Shown here: piece after piece, positions 28,827-36,314 of the stretch
Position numbering within the stretch: the stretch's first letter is position 1
Layout: each line of letters begins with the position of its first letter
From: UBA5069 sp964560495
GTDB taxonomy: Bacteria > Chloroflexota > Anaerolineae > Caldilineales > Caldilineaceae
Length of the DNA stretch: 64,000 bases
NCBI GenBank assembly: GCA_964560495.1
Contig: CAZLMM010000024.1
Location: 9,186-73,185, forward strand
Reading direction: 5' to 3'
Made by a program: the position numbers and the translations under genes
The notes under the pieces: generated by a model
What the model was told of the DNA's origin: nothing
The model's database searches: none
Seen by the model: only the letters and a program-made list of their open reading frames with translations

Positions 28827-30020
28827 CTATCGATGTCGCGCCAGCACGCCAGCCATCCGTTCCAGCGCCAACGCCAGTTGATCCTCTGGCTGCAATACGC
28901 TGATGCGCAGCCAATCCACCCACTTTTCGCCAAAGGCGGTGCCCGGAAAGATGAGCACGTGCCCCTCTTTGAGAAGGAGATAAGCCAGCTCAAAGGCAGG
29001 AATGCCGCTGGAAGCAGCGTTGGTGTAGACAAAGAATGCACCCTGCGGCTCGCCATAGGTGAAGCCCAGATCGGTCAGTCCGCTCTTCATCAGCGCAATG
29101 CGACGCCGGTAGATTTCCCGATACTCAGCCACCACGTCCTGCGGACCGGTTGCCGCGGCCAGGGCTGCGTACTGGCTCACAGCCGACAGGGGGCCGGTCG
29201 TGGCAGCTTTCACCGCTGTCATTGCCGCAATGAAGTCCGCCGGCGCGGCCGCATAGCCAACGCGCCAGCCGGTCATGGCGTAGGTCTTGGAAAAACCGCC
29301 CAACGTAACTGTGCGCTCAAACATCCCCGGCAAACTGGCGAAGCTCAATTGCTCGGCAGGGGGATAGATGTATTTCTCGTAGATTTCATCGCTGATGACG
29401 ATCAAGTTATGGCGCTGTGCGATCTCGGCAATTGCTCGCAGATTGGCCGGACTGACCACCGCCGAGGTGGGGTTGCTGGGCGAGATGAGCAGGATGGCCT
29501 TGGTCTTGGGCGTGATGGCCGCCTCCACCTCTGCGGGCCGCAAGTCGAAGTTGTCTTCCGGGTAGGTGGGCACAAGCGTCATCTTGGCCCCGGCCTGATG
29601 GATCGCCTCGTCGTAGCTCGTGTAGCGCGGGTCAGGCGCCAGGATTTCGTCGCCCGGGTCGAGAAGCGTCTGCATGAGCAGGTAGAGCGCCTCCTGCCCG
29701 CCATCGGTGATCAGAACATCGTCGCGTGTCAGCGGGATGTTGTTCTGGTCGTGCAGGTTGGCCGCCACTGCTTCGCGCAGAGCTGGCAGGCCAGCCGTAG
29801 GAACGGGCAGATCAGCCCGTCCATCCAGTATGGCCGCGCGAGCTGCAGCAATGACATGTTCTGGCGTGTTGAGGTCTGGGTCGCCGCGGCCCAGAGTAAT
29901 CGCGTCGGGAATTTGCCCCGCCAGTTCCATGAGAGCATAGCGCAGTTTGACGCCGTCAGCGGCGACTGCGCGCAGTTCGTCTGGCGTCACAATCTGACCT
30001 GGTGCGACTTTCTGGCTCAT
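28827..30020 (-). CDS. PLP-dependent aminotransferase, class I/II
   Basis: A 397-residue aspartate-aminotransferase-fold enzyme with all key residues: SNPTSA in place of the usual NPTG, PLP Asp in ISDEIYEKY, Schiff-base Lys in LGGFSKTYAMTGWRVGY and the carboxylate Arg in DWLRISVLQ. It would convert the amino acid released by the hydrolases into its 2-oxo acid. It is separated by three bases from the degenerate aminotransferase-like gene upstream, and is closely similar to the proteins encoded at 42662 and 50295. Confidence 0.9.
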   Translation of the reverse strand: MSQKVAPGQIVTPDELRAVAADGVKLRYALMELAGQIPDAITLGRGDPDLNTPEHVIAAARAAILDGRADLPVPTAGLPALREAVAANLHDQNNIPLTRDDVLITDGGQEALYLLMQTLLDPGDEILAPDPRYTSYDEAIHQAGAKMTLVPTYPEDNFDLRPAEVEAAITPKTKAILLISPSNPTSAVVSPANLRAIAEIAQRHNLIVISDEIYEKYIYPPAEQLSFASLPGMFERTVTLGGFSKTYAMTGWRVGYAAAPADFIAAMTAVKAATTGPLSAVSQYAALAAATGPQDVVAEYREIYRRRIALMKSGLTDLGFTYGEPQGAFFVYTNAASSGIPAFELAYLLLKEGHVLIFPGTAFGEKWVDWLRISVLQPEDQLALALERMAGVLARHR

Positions 30021-30023
30021 TCA

Positions 30024-31112
30024 CTAACGTCCTTTCACCTGGCGCAGCCCAACCTCGAGCGCCTCCAGCGCATCGGCCAGCGAGCCGGAAGGCGCGGCAA
30101 TGCGGAGCATGCCGGGCTGGCCGAGCAACGCGCCGTCGCCCACCAGGACGCCGGCAGAGCGGCACGCACCAGCCGCAGCGCTGCTGTCACCCACCTTGGC
30201 CGCAACGAAGGCCACCGTGTCCGGTTCCAGGTAAGCGATCTCAAGGCGGTCGAGGAGCGCAAGGATCGCTTCCATACGCTCGGCGTATTGGGCTTCGATC
30301 TCGCCTTCATCCACTTCGACGGCAGCCGCCAACGCCGCATACTGGCTGGCAGCCGCTGTGCAGATGGTGATGGATTGCTTGAGATCGCGCACCGGCGTAA
30401 AGACGCGCTTTGCGCCGGCGACCCAACTGACGCGCCACGCCCCCAAGCCCGGCGCCTCGGCAAAGCTGCCGATAGTCAGTGTGCGCTCCGCCATCCCCGG
30501 CAGCGATGCAAACCGCACGAAGGGCGCCTCCGGCCGCACAGGGCCGACGCTCTCGTCTGCGATGACGGCAAGACCCGCGGCGGCAACCCACTCAGCCAGA
30601 CGCTGCAAAAGCCCTGGCTGATAAACCTGACCCGTTAGCGGGTGTGGATTGCTCACGATCAGCAGACCGCCGTGGATCTGCGGCAGTTCGCCCGCCAGAT
30701 CGAGCACGTGTACGCGCGCGTTGGCGAACTCCAACCCGGCGCGATAGACCGTGGGCGCCGGCGCCGGCAGATAGACGTCCTGCCCAGCAGCCAGGCCGCG
30801 CACGGCTACATAACGCGCCTCGGCCACTCCGCCGCAGATGGTCGCCAGATTCTCGTCCATCGCCGCCCCAGCCGCAGTCAGGGATGACGCCACCGCACGG
30901 CAGAGCGGCGCGATGCCTGGGCGTCGCGTGTAATGGTCGCACAGGTGGCGTTCGATGGCGTCGATGGTTGACTCGCGCAGCGCGGGCGAGGTGCTGCTGG
31001 CAAGAAACTCTTCGCTCAGGTCGATCACATCATCGTGCACCGGCGGTGGGACAGGCAGACTACGAGCGCGCTGCGCCGCCATGCCGCCGAGAATGGAAGA
31101 ACCCATGGTCAT
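30024..31112 (-). CDS. Aminotransferase-like protein lacking the catalytic lysine
   Basis: A 362-residue protein that aligns with the aminotransferase encoded next to it, but the position of the PLP Lys is Glu219: TIGSFAEAPGLGAWRV here against TLGGFSKTYAMTGWRV there. The Tyr of SDEIYEK is also lost (ADESVGP), while Asp, the SNP region and the terminal Arg (MLRIAAPSG) remain. It cannot form the internal aldimine, so it is probably not a transaminase. It may be a regulatory or heterodimer partner of its neighbour, or may bind a ligand. The frame is intact with normal codon use, so I do not call it a pseudogene. Its start overlaps the VOC stop (ATGA). Confidence 0.8.
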   Translation of the reverse strand: MTMGSSILGGMAAQRARSLPVPPPVHDDVIDLSEEFLASSTSPALRESTIDAIERHLCDHYTRRPGIAPLCRAVASSLTAAGAAMDENLATICGGVAEARYVAVRGLAAGQDVYLPAPAPTVYRAGLEFANARVHVLDLAGELPQIHGGLLIVSNPHPLTGQVYQPGLLQRLAEWVAAAGLAVIADESVGPVRPEAPFVRFASLPGMAERTLTIGSFAEAPGLGAWRVSWVAGAKRVFTPVRDLKQSITICTAAASQYAALAAAVEVDEGEIEAQYAERMEAILALLDRLEIAYLEPDTVAFVAAKVGDSSAAAGACRSAGVLVGDGALLGQPGMLRIAAPSGSLADALEALEVGLRQVKGR

Positions 31113-31567
31113 ACGCCCTGCGGTCGGTCGCCGCTTTCGCCTTCCTTGTAGACCTGCATGAACTCGATCTCGATACCGCTGACTTCATCCTGCAAGAAGG
31201 CCACCCAACCTTCGGGGTGGACGTGGCTGCCCGTCACCTTGCAGGCGGAGCACTCTTTGAGCGTGGCGCCATTTGCCTGAGCTTCCGTCAGCGCGGCGTC
31301 AATATCTTCCACTGCAAAGCAAATGTGGTGCAGTCCCTCATGGCCGCGCTGGGCGATCCATGAGGCGAAGCGGCCATCTGCATCCATGGATTGCGTCACC
31401 TGAAATTCCACGCCGCCCAGGTCGAAGACTGCGGCGCGATTGCGACTCTTGTTGAAGTCCTTGACCTGGACGCTTTCCGGCGCGCCCAATAGCCGCTTAT
31501 AGGCGGCCAACGACGCATCCACGTCGCGCACAGCAAAAGTCATGTGTTTGATCTGGGTTACTTTCAT
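31109..31567 (-). CDS. VOC-superfamily (glyoxalase/epimerase-like) protein
   Basis: A 152-residue vicinal-oxygen-chelate protein with two beta-alpha-beta-beta-beta units. The metal-ligand positions include His in QIKHMTFAVRD, Gln/Glu near GGVEFQVTQ, His in GLHHICFAVEDID and Glu in GIEIEFMQV. The pattern and length are close to methylmalonyl-CoA epimerase, but dioxygenases and isomerases share the fold. It is overlapped by four bases on both sides (ATGA), so it is translated together with the SDR and the aminotransferase-like protein. An epimerase or racemase step on the catabolised compound would fit. Confidence 0.82.
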   Translation of the reverse strand: MKVTQIKHMTFAVRDVDASLAAYKRLLGAPESVQVKDFNKSRNRAAVFDLGGVEFQVTQSMDADGRFASWIAQRGHEGLHHICFAVEDIDAALTEAQANGATLKECSACKVTGSHVHPEGWVAFLQDEVSGIEIEFMQVYKEGESGDRPQGV

Positions 31568-32388
31568 GTGACCATCCTTCTGCTCATTTCATCTACGTAA
31601 AGCGTCACTTTATGGGGCGCAAACTCGAAATCGTACCCTTCCGCAGCGATCGTATCTGCCACTGGGCCGGCGTCGAAGCGCAGACCCGAAAAGCGGCTGG
31701 GCGGCTGCAACGCCAGCCAGACGAAGGCCGACGCCAACGTGAGCGGATCGGTCCAGCGGGCGCGCTCTGCGTCGCTCAACCCGTTCTCGTCGGCCCGGCG
31801 GATGGACGTGGGCTTGATGGGCTTACCCGGCCCCATGGTGTTGACGGCGATGTTGTGCGCTGCCGCTTCCAGCGCCAGCGCCTTGGTGAAGCCTTCGACG
31901 CCATGTTTGGCTGCACAATACGAGACTTCATTGACAAAGCCGCGCATGCTGGATCCGCTGGCGATGGCCACGCAATGGCCGCCGCCTTGACGCACCATGT
32001 GCGGCCATGCGGCCCACACTCCGTGATAGACGCCTGTCAGGTTGACAGCGATCATCTTGCTCCAGAAATCCGGCGTGTGTTGGGCGAAGGGGACGAGCGG
32101 CATGATCGCTGCATTGTTGACCACCATGTCCAGCCGTCCCCATTGGGCTGTGATGGCGGCCGCAGCGTTTTGCATCGCCTGAGCGTCGCTCACGTCGACG
32201 ACCAGGCTCAGGACTGGGCCGCCGTCGCTGCGAATTTCGTCCCCGGTCAAAGCCAGCTCGTGCGCGTCGATATCCGTGATGCAGACGCGCGCTCCGGCGC
32301 GGGCCAGCCCGCGAGCGATGCCTGCGCCAAAGCCCCGTCCCGCTCCGGTGACCCACACCACTCGATTTTCCAGCAGGTTCGTCGCCAT
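31564..32388 (-). CDS. Short-chain dehydrogenase/reductase
   Basis: A 274-residue classical SDR: cofactor motif VTGAGRGFGAGIA, Asp in VCITDIDAH (favouring NAD), NNAA strand motif, catalytic Ser in AIASGSSM and YCAAKHG with the catalytic Tyr and Lys. It would oxidise a hydroxyl or reduce a carbonyl group on an intermediate. The C-terminal 40 residues (GPVADTIAAEGYDFEF onward) are atypical. It follows the DUF4438-like gene after 66 bases that contain a stem-loop. Confidence 0.87.
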   Translation of the reverse strand: MATNLLENRVVWVTGAGRGFGAGIARGLARAGARVCITDIDAHELALTGDEIRSDGGPVLSLVVDVSDAQAMQNAAAAITAQWGRLDMVVNNAAIMPLVPFAQHTPDFWSKMIAVNLTGVYHGVWAAWPHMVRQGGGHCVAIASGSSMRGFVNEVSYCAAKHGVEGFTKALALEAAAHNIAVNTMGPGKPIKPTSIRRADENGLSDAERARWTDPLTLASAFVWLALQPPSRFSGLRFDAGPVADTIAAEGYDFEFAPHKVTLYVDEMSRRMVT

Positions 32389-32405
32389 AGAGAGGGCCGA
32401 GAGAG

Positions 32406-32445
32406 ACAGGATGAACAGGACCTAGGGGCATCCTGTTCATCCTGT
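32406..32445. repeat. ACAGGATGAACAGGA inverted repeat
   Basis: A perfect 15-bp stem (32406-32420 with 32431-32445) with a 10-base loop lies in the gap between the DUF4438-like and SDR genes. The same ACAGGAT/ATCCTGT words recur at 51467-51522 and near 52629-52652, marking a dispersed repeat. Inside the operon it may act as a message-stabilising stem. Confidence 0.65.
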
Positions 32446-32454
32446 TAAGGCTTC

Positions 32455-33327
32455 CTAATTCACCTGTAGCAGTTCTTTGATGTTTGCGCCGGCTGTCATC
32501 ACTGGTTGAATCACCGGCGCCTTGCTCGTCATGAGCACGGCGATGCCCGGCCCATAGCCGCTGCGGAAACTGCCGCCTTGACAGACCACGCCGATCGCCA
32601 TCGCGCCCGCCAGAAAACCGTGGCCATAACGACTATCCCAATCAGCCACGGCCACGAGGTCGCCAAAGCGCAGGTCGGCCAAACCGGCCGCGGCGAAGCG
32701 CTCTGGGTCGGATGTTTGCAAATTGAGCGCGCCATTCTCGCTGCCCAAACCGGCCCCTGCCCCCGCCAATACACTCGGCGCGACGCCCCGCACCGGTACA
32801 ACCAGCTTGCCGTCGCCGCTCACATCCGGGTTGAGCGCATCCAGCAACGCAGGCGAACAGCTCTTGAACTGGATATCGGGAAACTCAGCGAGCTGTAAAC
32901 CCACGCCGTGGGCCTGCACCTGCACCTTGTCGCCCGGCGCCATCTTTTCCAGCGCCGCATCTTCGAAGTGGCAGATGACGTGCTCGGCAAAGCGTCCGCT
33001 CTTGCCGATGACAACGCCGATTGCGCCGCTTGCTGCGCCGCTGACCACCCGCGCTCTATTGCCCAGGCAGGCAAAGACGCTCAAGGCTGCGTTGGCCGGG
33101 CCGCTGGTTTTGATGGAGACCCCCGGCTGGATCAGCTCCGCCGCCCAACCCAGCGCATGGTCGCCCAGTTTTACATTGTAGACCAGTCCGCCATAGGCCG
33201 GCACGACCAGCGGCTCGCCGTCAGCCGACACCAGATAGGGACTGGCGGGTAGACCCGGCATGGATGGATTGGCGATCTCACCCAGAACGGAGATTTTTAC
33301 AAGTTGTGATACGTTTGTTGTCAGCAT
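32455..33327 (-). CDS. DUF4438-like protein, paralogue 1
   Basis: A 290-residue cytoplasmic protein without known function. I associate it with the DUF4438 family from recall of family sequences. It aligns end to end with the next upstream protein: MLTTNVSQLVK against MLRTNRDQLVK, GGLVYNVKLGDHALGW against AGIVYNARVGAPAYGW, and GHGFLAGAMAIGVVCQG against GRGFKPGGVTIGLIMHG. Conserved Asp, His and Gly-rich segments suggest a ligand- or metal-binding site, but no motif names a reaction. The position inside the catabolic operon argues for a dedicated enzyme or sensor of the pathway. Confidence 0.65.
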   Translation of the reverse strand: MLTTNVSQLVKISVLGEIANPSMPGLPASPYLVSADGEPLVVPAYGGLVYNVKLGDHALGWAAELIQPGVSIKTSGPANAALSVFACLGNRARVVSGAASGAIGVVIGKSGRFAEHVICHFEDAALEKMAPGDKVQVQAHGVGLQLAEFPDIQFKSCSPALLDALNPDVSGDGKLVVPVRGVAPSVLAGAGAGLGSENGALNLQTSDPERFAAAGLADLRFGDLVAVADWDSRYGHGFLAGAMAIGVVCQGGSFRSGYGPGIAVLMTSKAPVIQPVMTAGANIKELLQVN

Positions 33328-33435
33328 GATTGGCTCTCGAACATATTCATTTGGGTTTTGAGGTCTTGGGGAGACGGGTTTGGGAATTGCCTATTCCCAA
33401 AAACCTCATTGCCTCAAGACACCACTGCCCGGTGC

Positions 33436-34290
33436 TTACACCATCCCCAACATCCTGGCGATATTGGCCCCTGGGTCAATTACCGGTTCAATCTCGCCGT
33501 TGGCGCAGACGAGCATGTCCTGACAACCGGGGCCATGACCTGTCATGACCGAGTCGCCGTGCATGATCAAGCCGATGGTCACGCCCCCGGGCTTGAAGCC
33601 GCGGCCAAAGCGGTGGTCGGTATCCATGACAGCCACCAGATCGCCCAACTTCAGGTTGTCGATGCCGTGCTCAGCCAGCGCCGCCCGGTCGCCGGTCATC
33701 AAGTCCTGATCGACAAACTCCGGCGTCAACTCGGCGCCGCTGCCCATAATGTGGGCTGGGATGGTCGCCACAACCGGGACTTGCAGCCTGCCCGCCGCCG
33801 ATCTGCCCAATCCCCACGCCTCGATCAGGTTGGGGCCGGCCTTCTTGACCAACACGCCTGGAAAGTCGAGCAGTTTCATGCCGCGCCCTTCAGTTTTGAT
33901 CACGATGCGGTCGCCGACGCAGAGCTGTTCCAGTACATCAGGCGCAAAATCCACCAACAATCGGGCATGTTCTCCGGTGACGACGCCGCGTGCGCCTATG
34001 GCAGGCCCGCTGGCGACGAAGGCTTCGTTGCCAACGCAAGTCAGGTAGTGCATTGCGTGATCCACTGCGTCGTCAGGATGGGCGATAGAGACGCCCGGCT
34101 CCACGTGGTCGCCCGCCCAGCCATACGCGGGAGCGCCGACGCGGGCGTTGTAGACGATCCCTGCCATGCCAATGAGCACCCGTCCGACGCCTTCGGTGTC
34201 TGGGCGATAAGGCGAGCGATCCAGCGTCGGCGCGCTGATGAAACCGGAGACCGCCATTTTCACAAGTTGGTCACGATTCGTCCGCAACAT
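33436..34290 (-). CDS. DUF4438-like protein, paralogue 2
   Basis: A 284-residue protein related to the one encoded 108 bases downstream. The ATG at 34290 is chosen over 34296 because it fits the AAAAGG spacing and aligns with the paralogue's start. Notable segments are GDHVEPGVSIAHPDDAVDHA, DFPGVLVKKAGP, AVMDTDHRFGRGF and MTGHGPGCQDML. It is more His/Asp-rich than its paralogue, so it may be the active member of the pair. Function is unknown. Confidence 0.65.
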   Translation of the reverse strand: MLRTNRDQLVKMAVSGFISAPTLDRSPYRPDTEGVGRVLIGMAGIVYNARVGAPAYGWAGDHVEPGVSIAHPDDAVDHAMHYLTCVGNEAFVASGPAIGARGVVTGEHARLLVDFAPDVLEQLCVGDRIVIKTEGRGMKLLDFPGVLVKKAGPNLIEAWGLGRSAAGRLQVPVVATIPAHIMGSGAELTPEFVDQDLMTGDRAALAEHGIDNLKLGDLVAVMDTDHRFGRGFKPGGVTIGLIMHGDSVMTGHGPGCQDMLVCANGEIEPVIDPGANIARMLGMV

Positions 34291-34323
34291 GGGCATCCTT
34301 TTACTTATCGCGTAGTCAAATTT

Positions 34324-35340
34324 TCATATCACCCGGTGGGCCAGCGAACCATTCTCTGCAAAGCGCCGGACATTGGCCAGAACATCGCTCATCTGCCGAT
34401 CCCGTGCGCCGCCCGTGCCGCCGCCAATGTGGGGCGTCAGAATCACGTTGTCGCACTGCAAAAGTGGATGATCGAAGGGGATCGGCTCGTAGAGAAAGAC
34501 ATCCAGCCCGGCGCCGGCAATCTGACGGCGTTGCAGCGCGGTCACGAGCGCGTCTTCTTCGATGACGCCGCCGCGGCAAATGTTGACCAGGAAGGCGCTG
34601 GGCTTCATCAGCGCCAGCTCGCGCGCTCCGATCATCTTCTCGGTCTCTGGCGTCAACGGCGTGGCAAGCAGCACGAAGTCCGACGCCCGCAGGAGATCGT
34701 CTTTTTCGGCAAAGACAACGCCTTCCGCTGTCTCTGCCGTGGAAGGCAGCCTCGTGCGCTTGTTGTAAAGGACCGACATGCCAAAGGCGCGCGCTCGCCG
34801 CGCCGTCTCTGCTCCGATCTCGCCGAAGCCGATGACGCCCAGAGTGCGCCCCACCACTTCGAGCATTTGCGATTGCATGTTCATCCACTGAAACTTGTGC
34901 TTGCGCTGTTCAGTGCGGATCGGCTCGACGCCCAGACTGCGGTACGCGCCAGTCACGGTGGCTACGTGACCGCGTATCAGGTTCTTGCTCAGGGCCAGGA
35001 TCAAGGTCATGGCCAGCTCGGCCACGGCGATGCAGCCGTGGAGCGGCATCGTTGCGACAGCCACGCCGCGGGCGCGCGCAGCGTCAAGATCGACGCCGTC
35101 GGGTCGTGCGCCGTAGCGCTGGATCAGCTTGAGGCGAGGCGAAGCGGCGATCAGTTCAGCATTGATGGCTGTGCTCTGCGTCACGATGGCGTCGGCTTTA
35201 GGAAGCAGATGGGCCATTGCTGCGGGCGAGTCGTCGGCTGGCGCAATCAGACCCAGTGATTGCGCTGGTTGCAGTTTGGTAATCCACTCGAAGTCGGTTG
35301 GCGTTTTGGGCTCGGCAAATAGGACGGTGAAGGTTTCCAT
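34324..35340 (-). CDS. D-isomer-specific 2-hydroxyacid dehydrogenase
   Basis: A 338-residue NAD(P)-dependent dehydrogenase. The Rossmann motif is GRTLGVIGFGEIGAETARR; the catalytic Arg is in VNICRGGVIEEDAL, the Glu follows in GAGLDVFLYEP and the His is in ILTPHIGGGTGG. It would reduce the 2-oxo acid made by the aminotransferase, or oxidise a D-2-hydroxy acid. It begins five bases after the gntR stop, and has a paralogue at 47886. Confidence 0.88.
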   Translation of the reverse strand: METFTVLFAEPKTPTDFEWITKLQPAQSLGLIAPADDSPAAMAHLLPKADAIVTQSTAINAELIAASPRLKLIQRYGARPDGVDLDAARARGVAVATMPLHGCIAVAELAMTLILALSKNLIRGHVATVTGAYRSLGVEPIRTEQRKHKFQWMNMQSQMLEVVGRTLGVIGFGEIGAETARRARAFGMSVLYNKRTRLPSTAETAEGVVFAEKDDLLRASDFVLLATPLTPETEKMIGARELALMKPSAFLVNICRGGVIEEDALVTALQRRQIAGAGLDVFLYEPIPFDHPLLQCDNVILTPHIGGGTGGARDRQMSDVLANVRRFAENGSLAHRVI

Positions 35341-35345
35341 ATGAC

Positions 35346-36047
35346 CTATACAATCTGGGCAGAGCTTTCCTGCCCGTCTTCTGGCGACCAGTTGGCCAAC
35401 AGGTGATGAAGCGACTCGGCGATGTGGTCGCTGAGGATCTGCTTGGCCTGCGTCTTGTCACGCGCCTTGAGCGCCGTAATCAAGGTGGGATGGCTGCCCA
35501 CGACCTCATCGAGAAATGTGTAAATCTTGTGGCGGGTGCGCAGACAGCGCCGTAGCCCGACTTCCAGGTTGAGCCACAATTTGAGCGCCAGCTCATGATT
35601 CGCCTGTTCGAGCAGATATTCATGAAAACGAAGGTCGATCTCGACCAAACGCGTAAGATCGCCGCTGCGCGCAGCTTGGCGCATCTCCTCCACGATTTCA
35701 TCGAGATAGTCGATGTCGGCGTCAGACATGCGCTCGATGCTGTGGTCGAGAGCCAGGAGCTCGAGCGCCGTGCGCACCGAATATAGCTCCTCCACATACT
35801 TGCGGGTCAGCGGCGTGACGATGACGCCTTTGTAGGGCACGCTCTGGAGCAGTCCCTCTTGTTCCAACTGACCCAGCGCTTCACGGATTGGTCCACGGCT
35901 CACCCCAAGTTGTTCGGCGATCTGCGCCTGATTGAACTCTGCGCCGGGCGCCAGAGCGCCGTCGATGATCAGCTGGCGGAGCACGCCGGTGACATTTTCC
36001 TTGAGCGTGCGCGGCTCAATTCGCTGCAAGTTCTCCAGATACGTCAC
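35346..36047 (-). CDS. GntR-family transcriptional regulator, FCD subfamily
   Basis: A 233-residue regulator. The GTG start follows GAGGAA. The N-terminal winged helix-turn-helix contains QAQIAEQLGVSRGPIREAL and the wing GVIVTPLT. The C-terminal all-helical FCD domain has the usual metal/ligand residues, Asp and His in EIDLRFHEYL and His in GSHPTLI and LSDHIAES. Most FCD proteins are repressors released by the substrate or an intermediate of a catabolic pathway. It heads the minus-strand operon, and its own promoter is overlapped by the palindromic operator at 36148, so autoregulation is expected. Confidence 0.92.
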   Translation of the reverse strand: MTYLENLQRIEPRTLKENVTGVLRQLIIDGALAPGAEFNQAQIAEQLGVSRGPIREALGQLEQEGLLQSVPYKGVIVTPLTRKYVEELYSVRTALELLALDHSIERMSDADIDYLDEIVEEMRQAARSGDLTRLVEIDLRFHEYLLEQANHELALKLWLNLEVGLRRCLRTRHKIYTFLDEVVGSHPTLITALKARDKTQAKQILSDHIAESLHHLLANWSPEDGQESSAQIV

Positions 36048-36125
36048 TGTTCCTCACCCTCTGCGCCTCATCGCACATTTTTTGGGAAGTTGCTTGCAAA
36101 TCATGATTGACAACGGATGCGACTC

Positions 36126-36154
36126 ATGATACACTCCAAAATTAGATTTGTCAA
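36126..36154 (-). promoter_or_regulatory. Promoter of the gntR operon
   Basis: Minus-strand -35 TTGACA (36154-36149), 17-base spacer, -10 TATCAT (36131-36126), giving a leader of about 70 bases before the gntR GTG. Hexamers and spacing are identical to the importer-1 promoter, and again the -35 box is part of the operator. Confidence 0.78.
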
Positions 36155-36171
36155 CTGTCAACAGTTGACGG
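36148..36171. promoter_or_regulatory. Palindromic operator, copy 2, between divergent operons
   Basis: The 8-base arms GTCAACTG and CAGTTGAC pair perfectly around TCAA, and the flanks extend the similarity to copy 1 (20241). It covers the -35 box of the gntR promoter and the spacer of the plus-strand promoter, so one bound dimer could control both operons. Confidence 0.8.
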
Positions 36172-36177
36172 TATGAT
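36148..36177 (+). promoter_or_regulatory. Promoter of the importer-2 catabolic operon
   Basis: Plus-strand -35 TTGTCA (36148-36153), 18-base spacer occupied by the operator palindrome, and -10 TATGAT (36172-36177). The predicted leader to the ATG at 36315 is about 130 bases. Placing the operator between the two hexamers is the usual geometry for strong repression. Confidence 0.68.
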
Positions 36178-36314
36178 TGCTACATGTTCGCTACAGTCTT
36201 CTAACAGCGCCGTCTGTATCGTTCCTTGTGAACGACGCATGTCTCCCATGTGTTGTCCGCTTCGTTCGTTTTCATTCGTTTGTCGGCACGTTCGATTCAA
36301 AGGGGGGCACCATC

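Noticed and set aside
28590..30638. 682-codon open frame on the plus strand
   Set aside because: Shadow of the aminotransferase and AstE-type genes; composition typical of antisense translation.
30024..31112. Pseudogene call for the aminotransferase-like gene
   Set aside because: Despite the missing Lys, the frame is full-length, uses normal codons and overlaps its upstream neighbour as ATGA, which suggests maintained expression.
33358..35259. 633-codon open frame on the plus strand
   Set aside because: Shadow of a DUF4438-like gene and a 2-hydroxyacid dehydrogenase gene with full family motifs on the minus strand.
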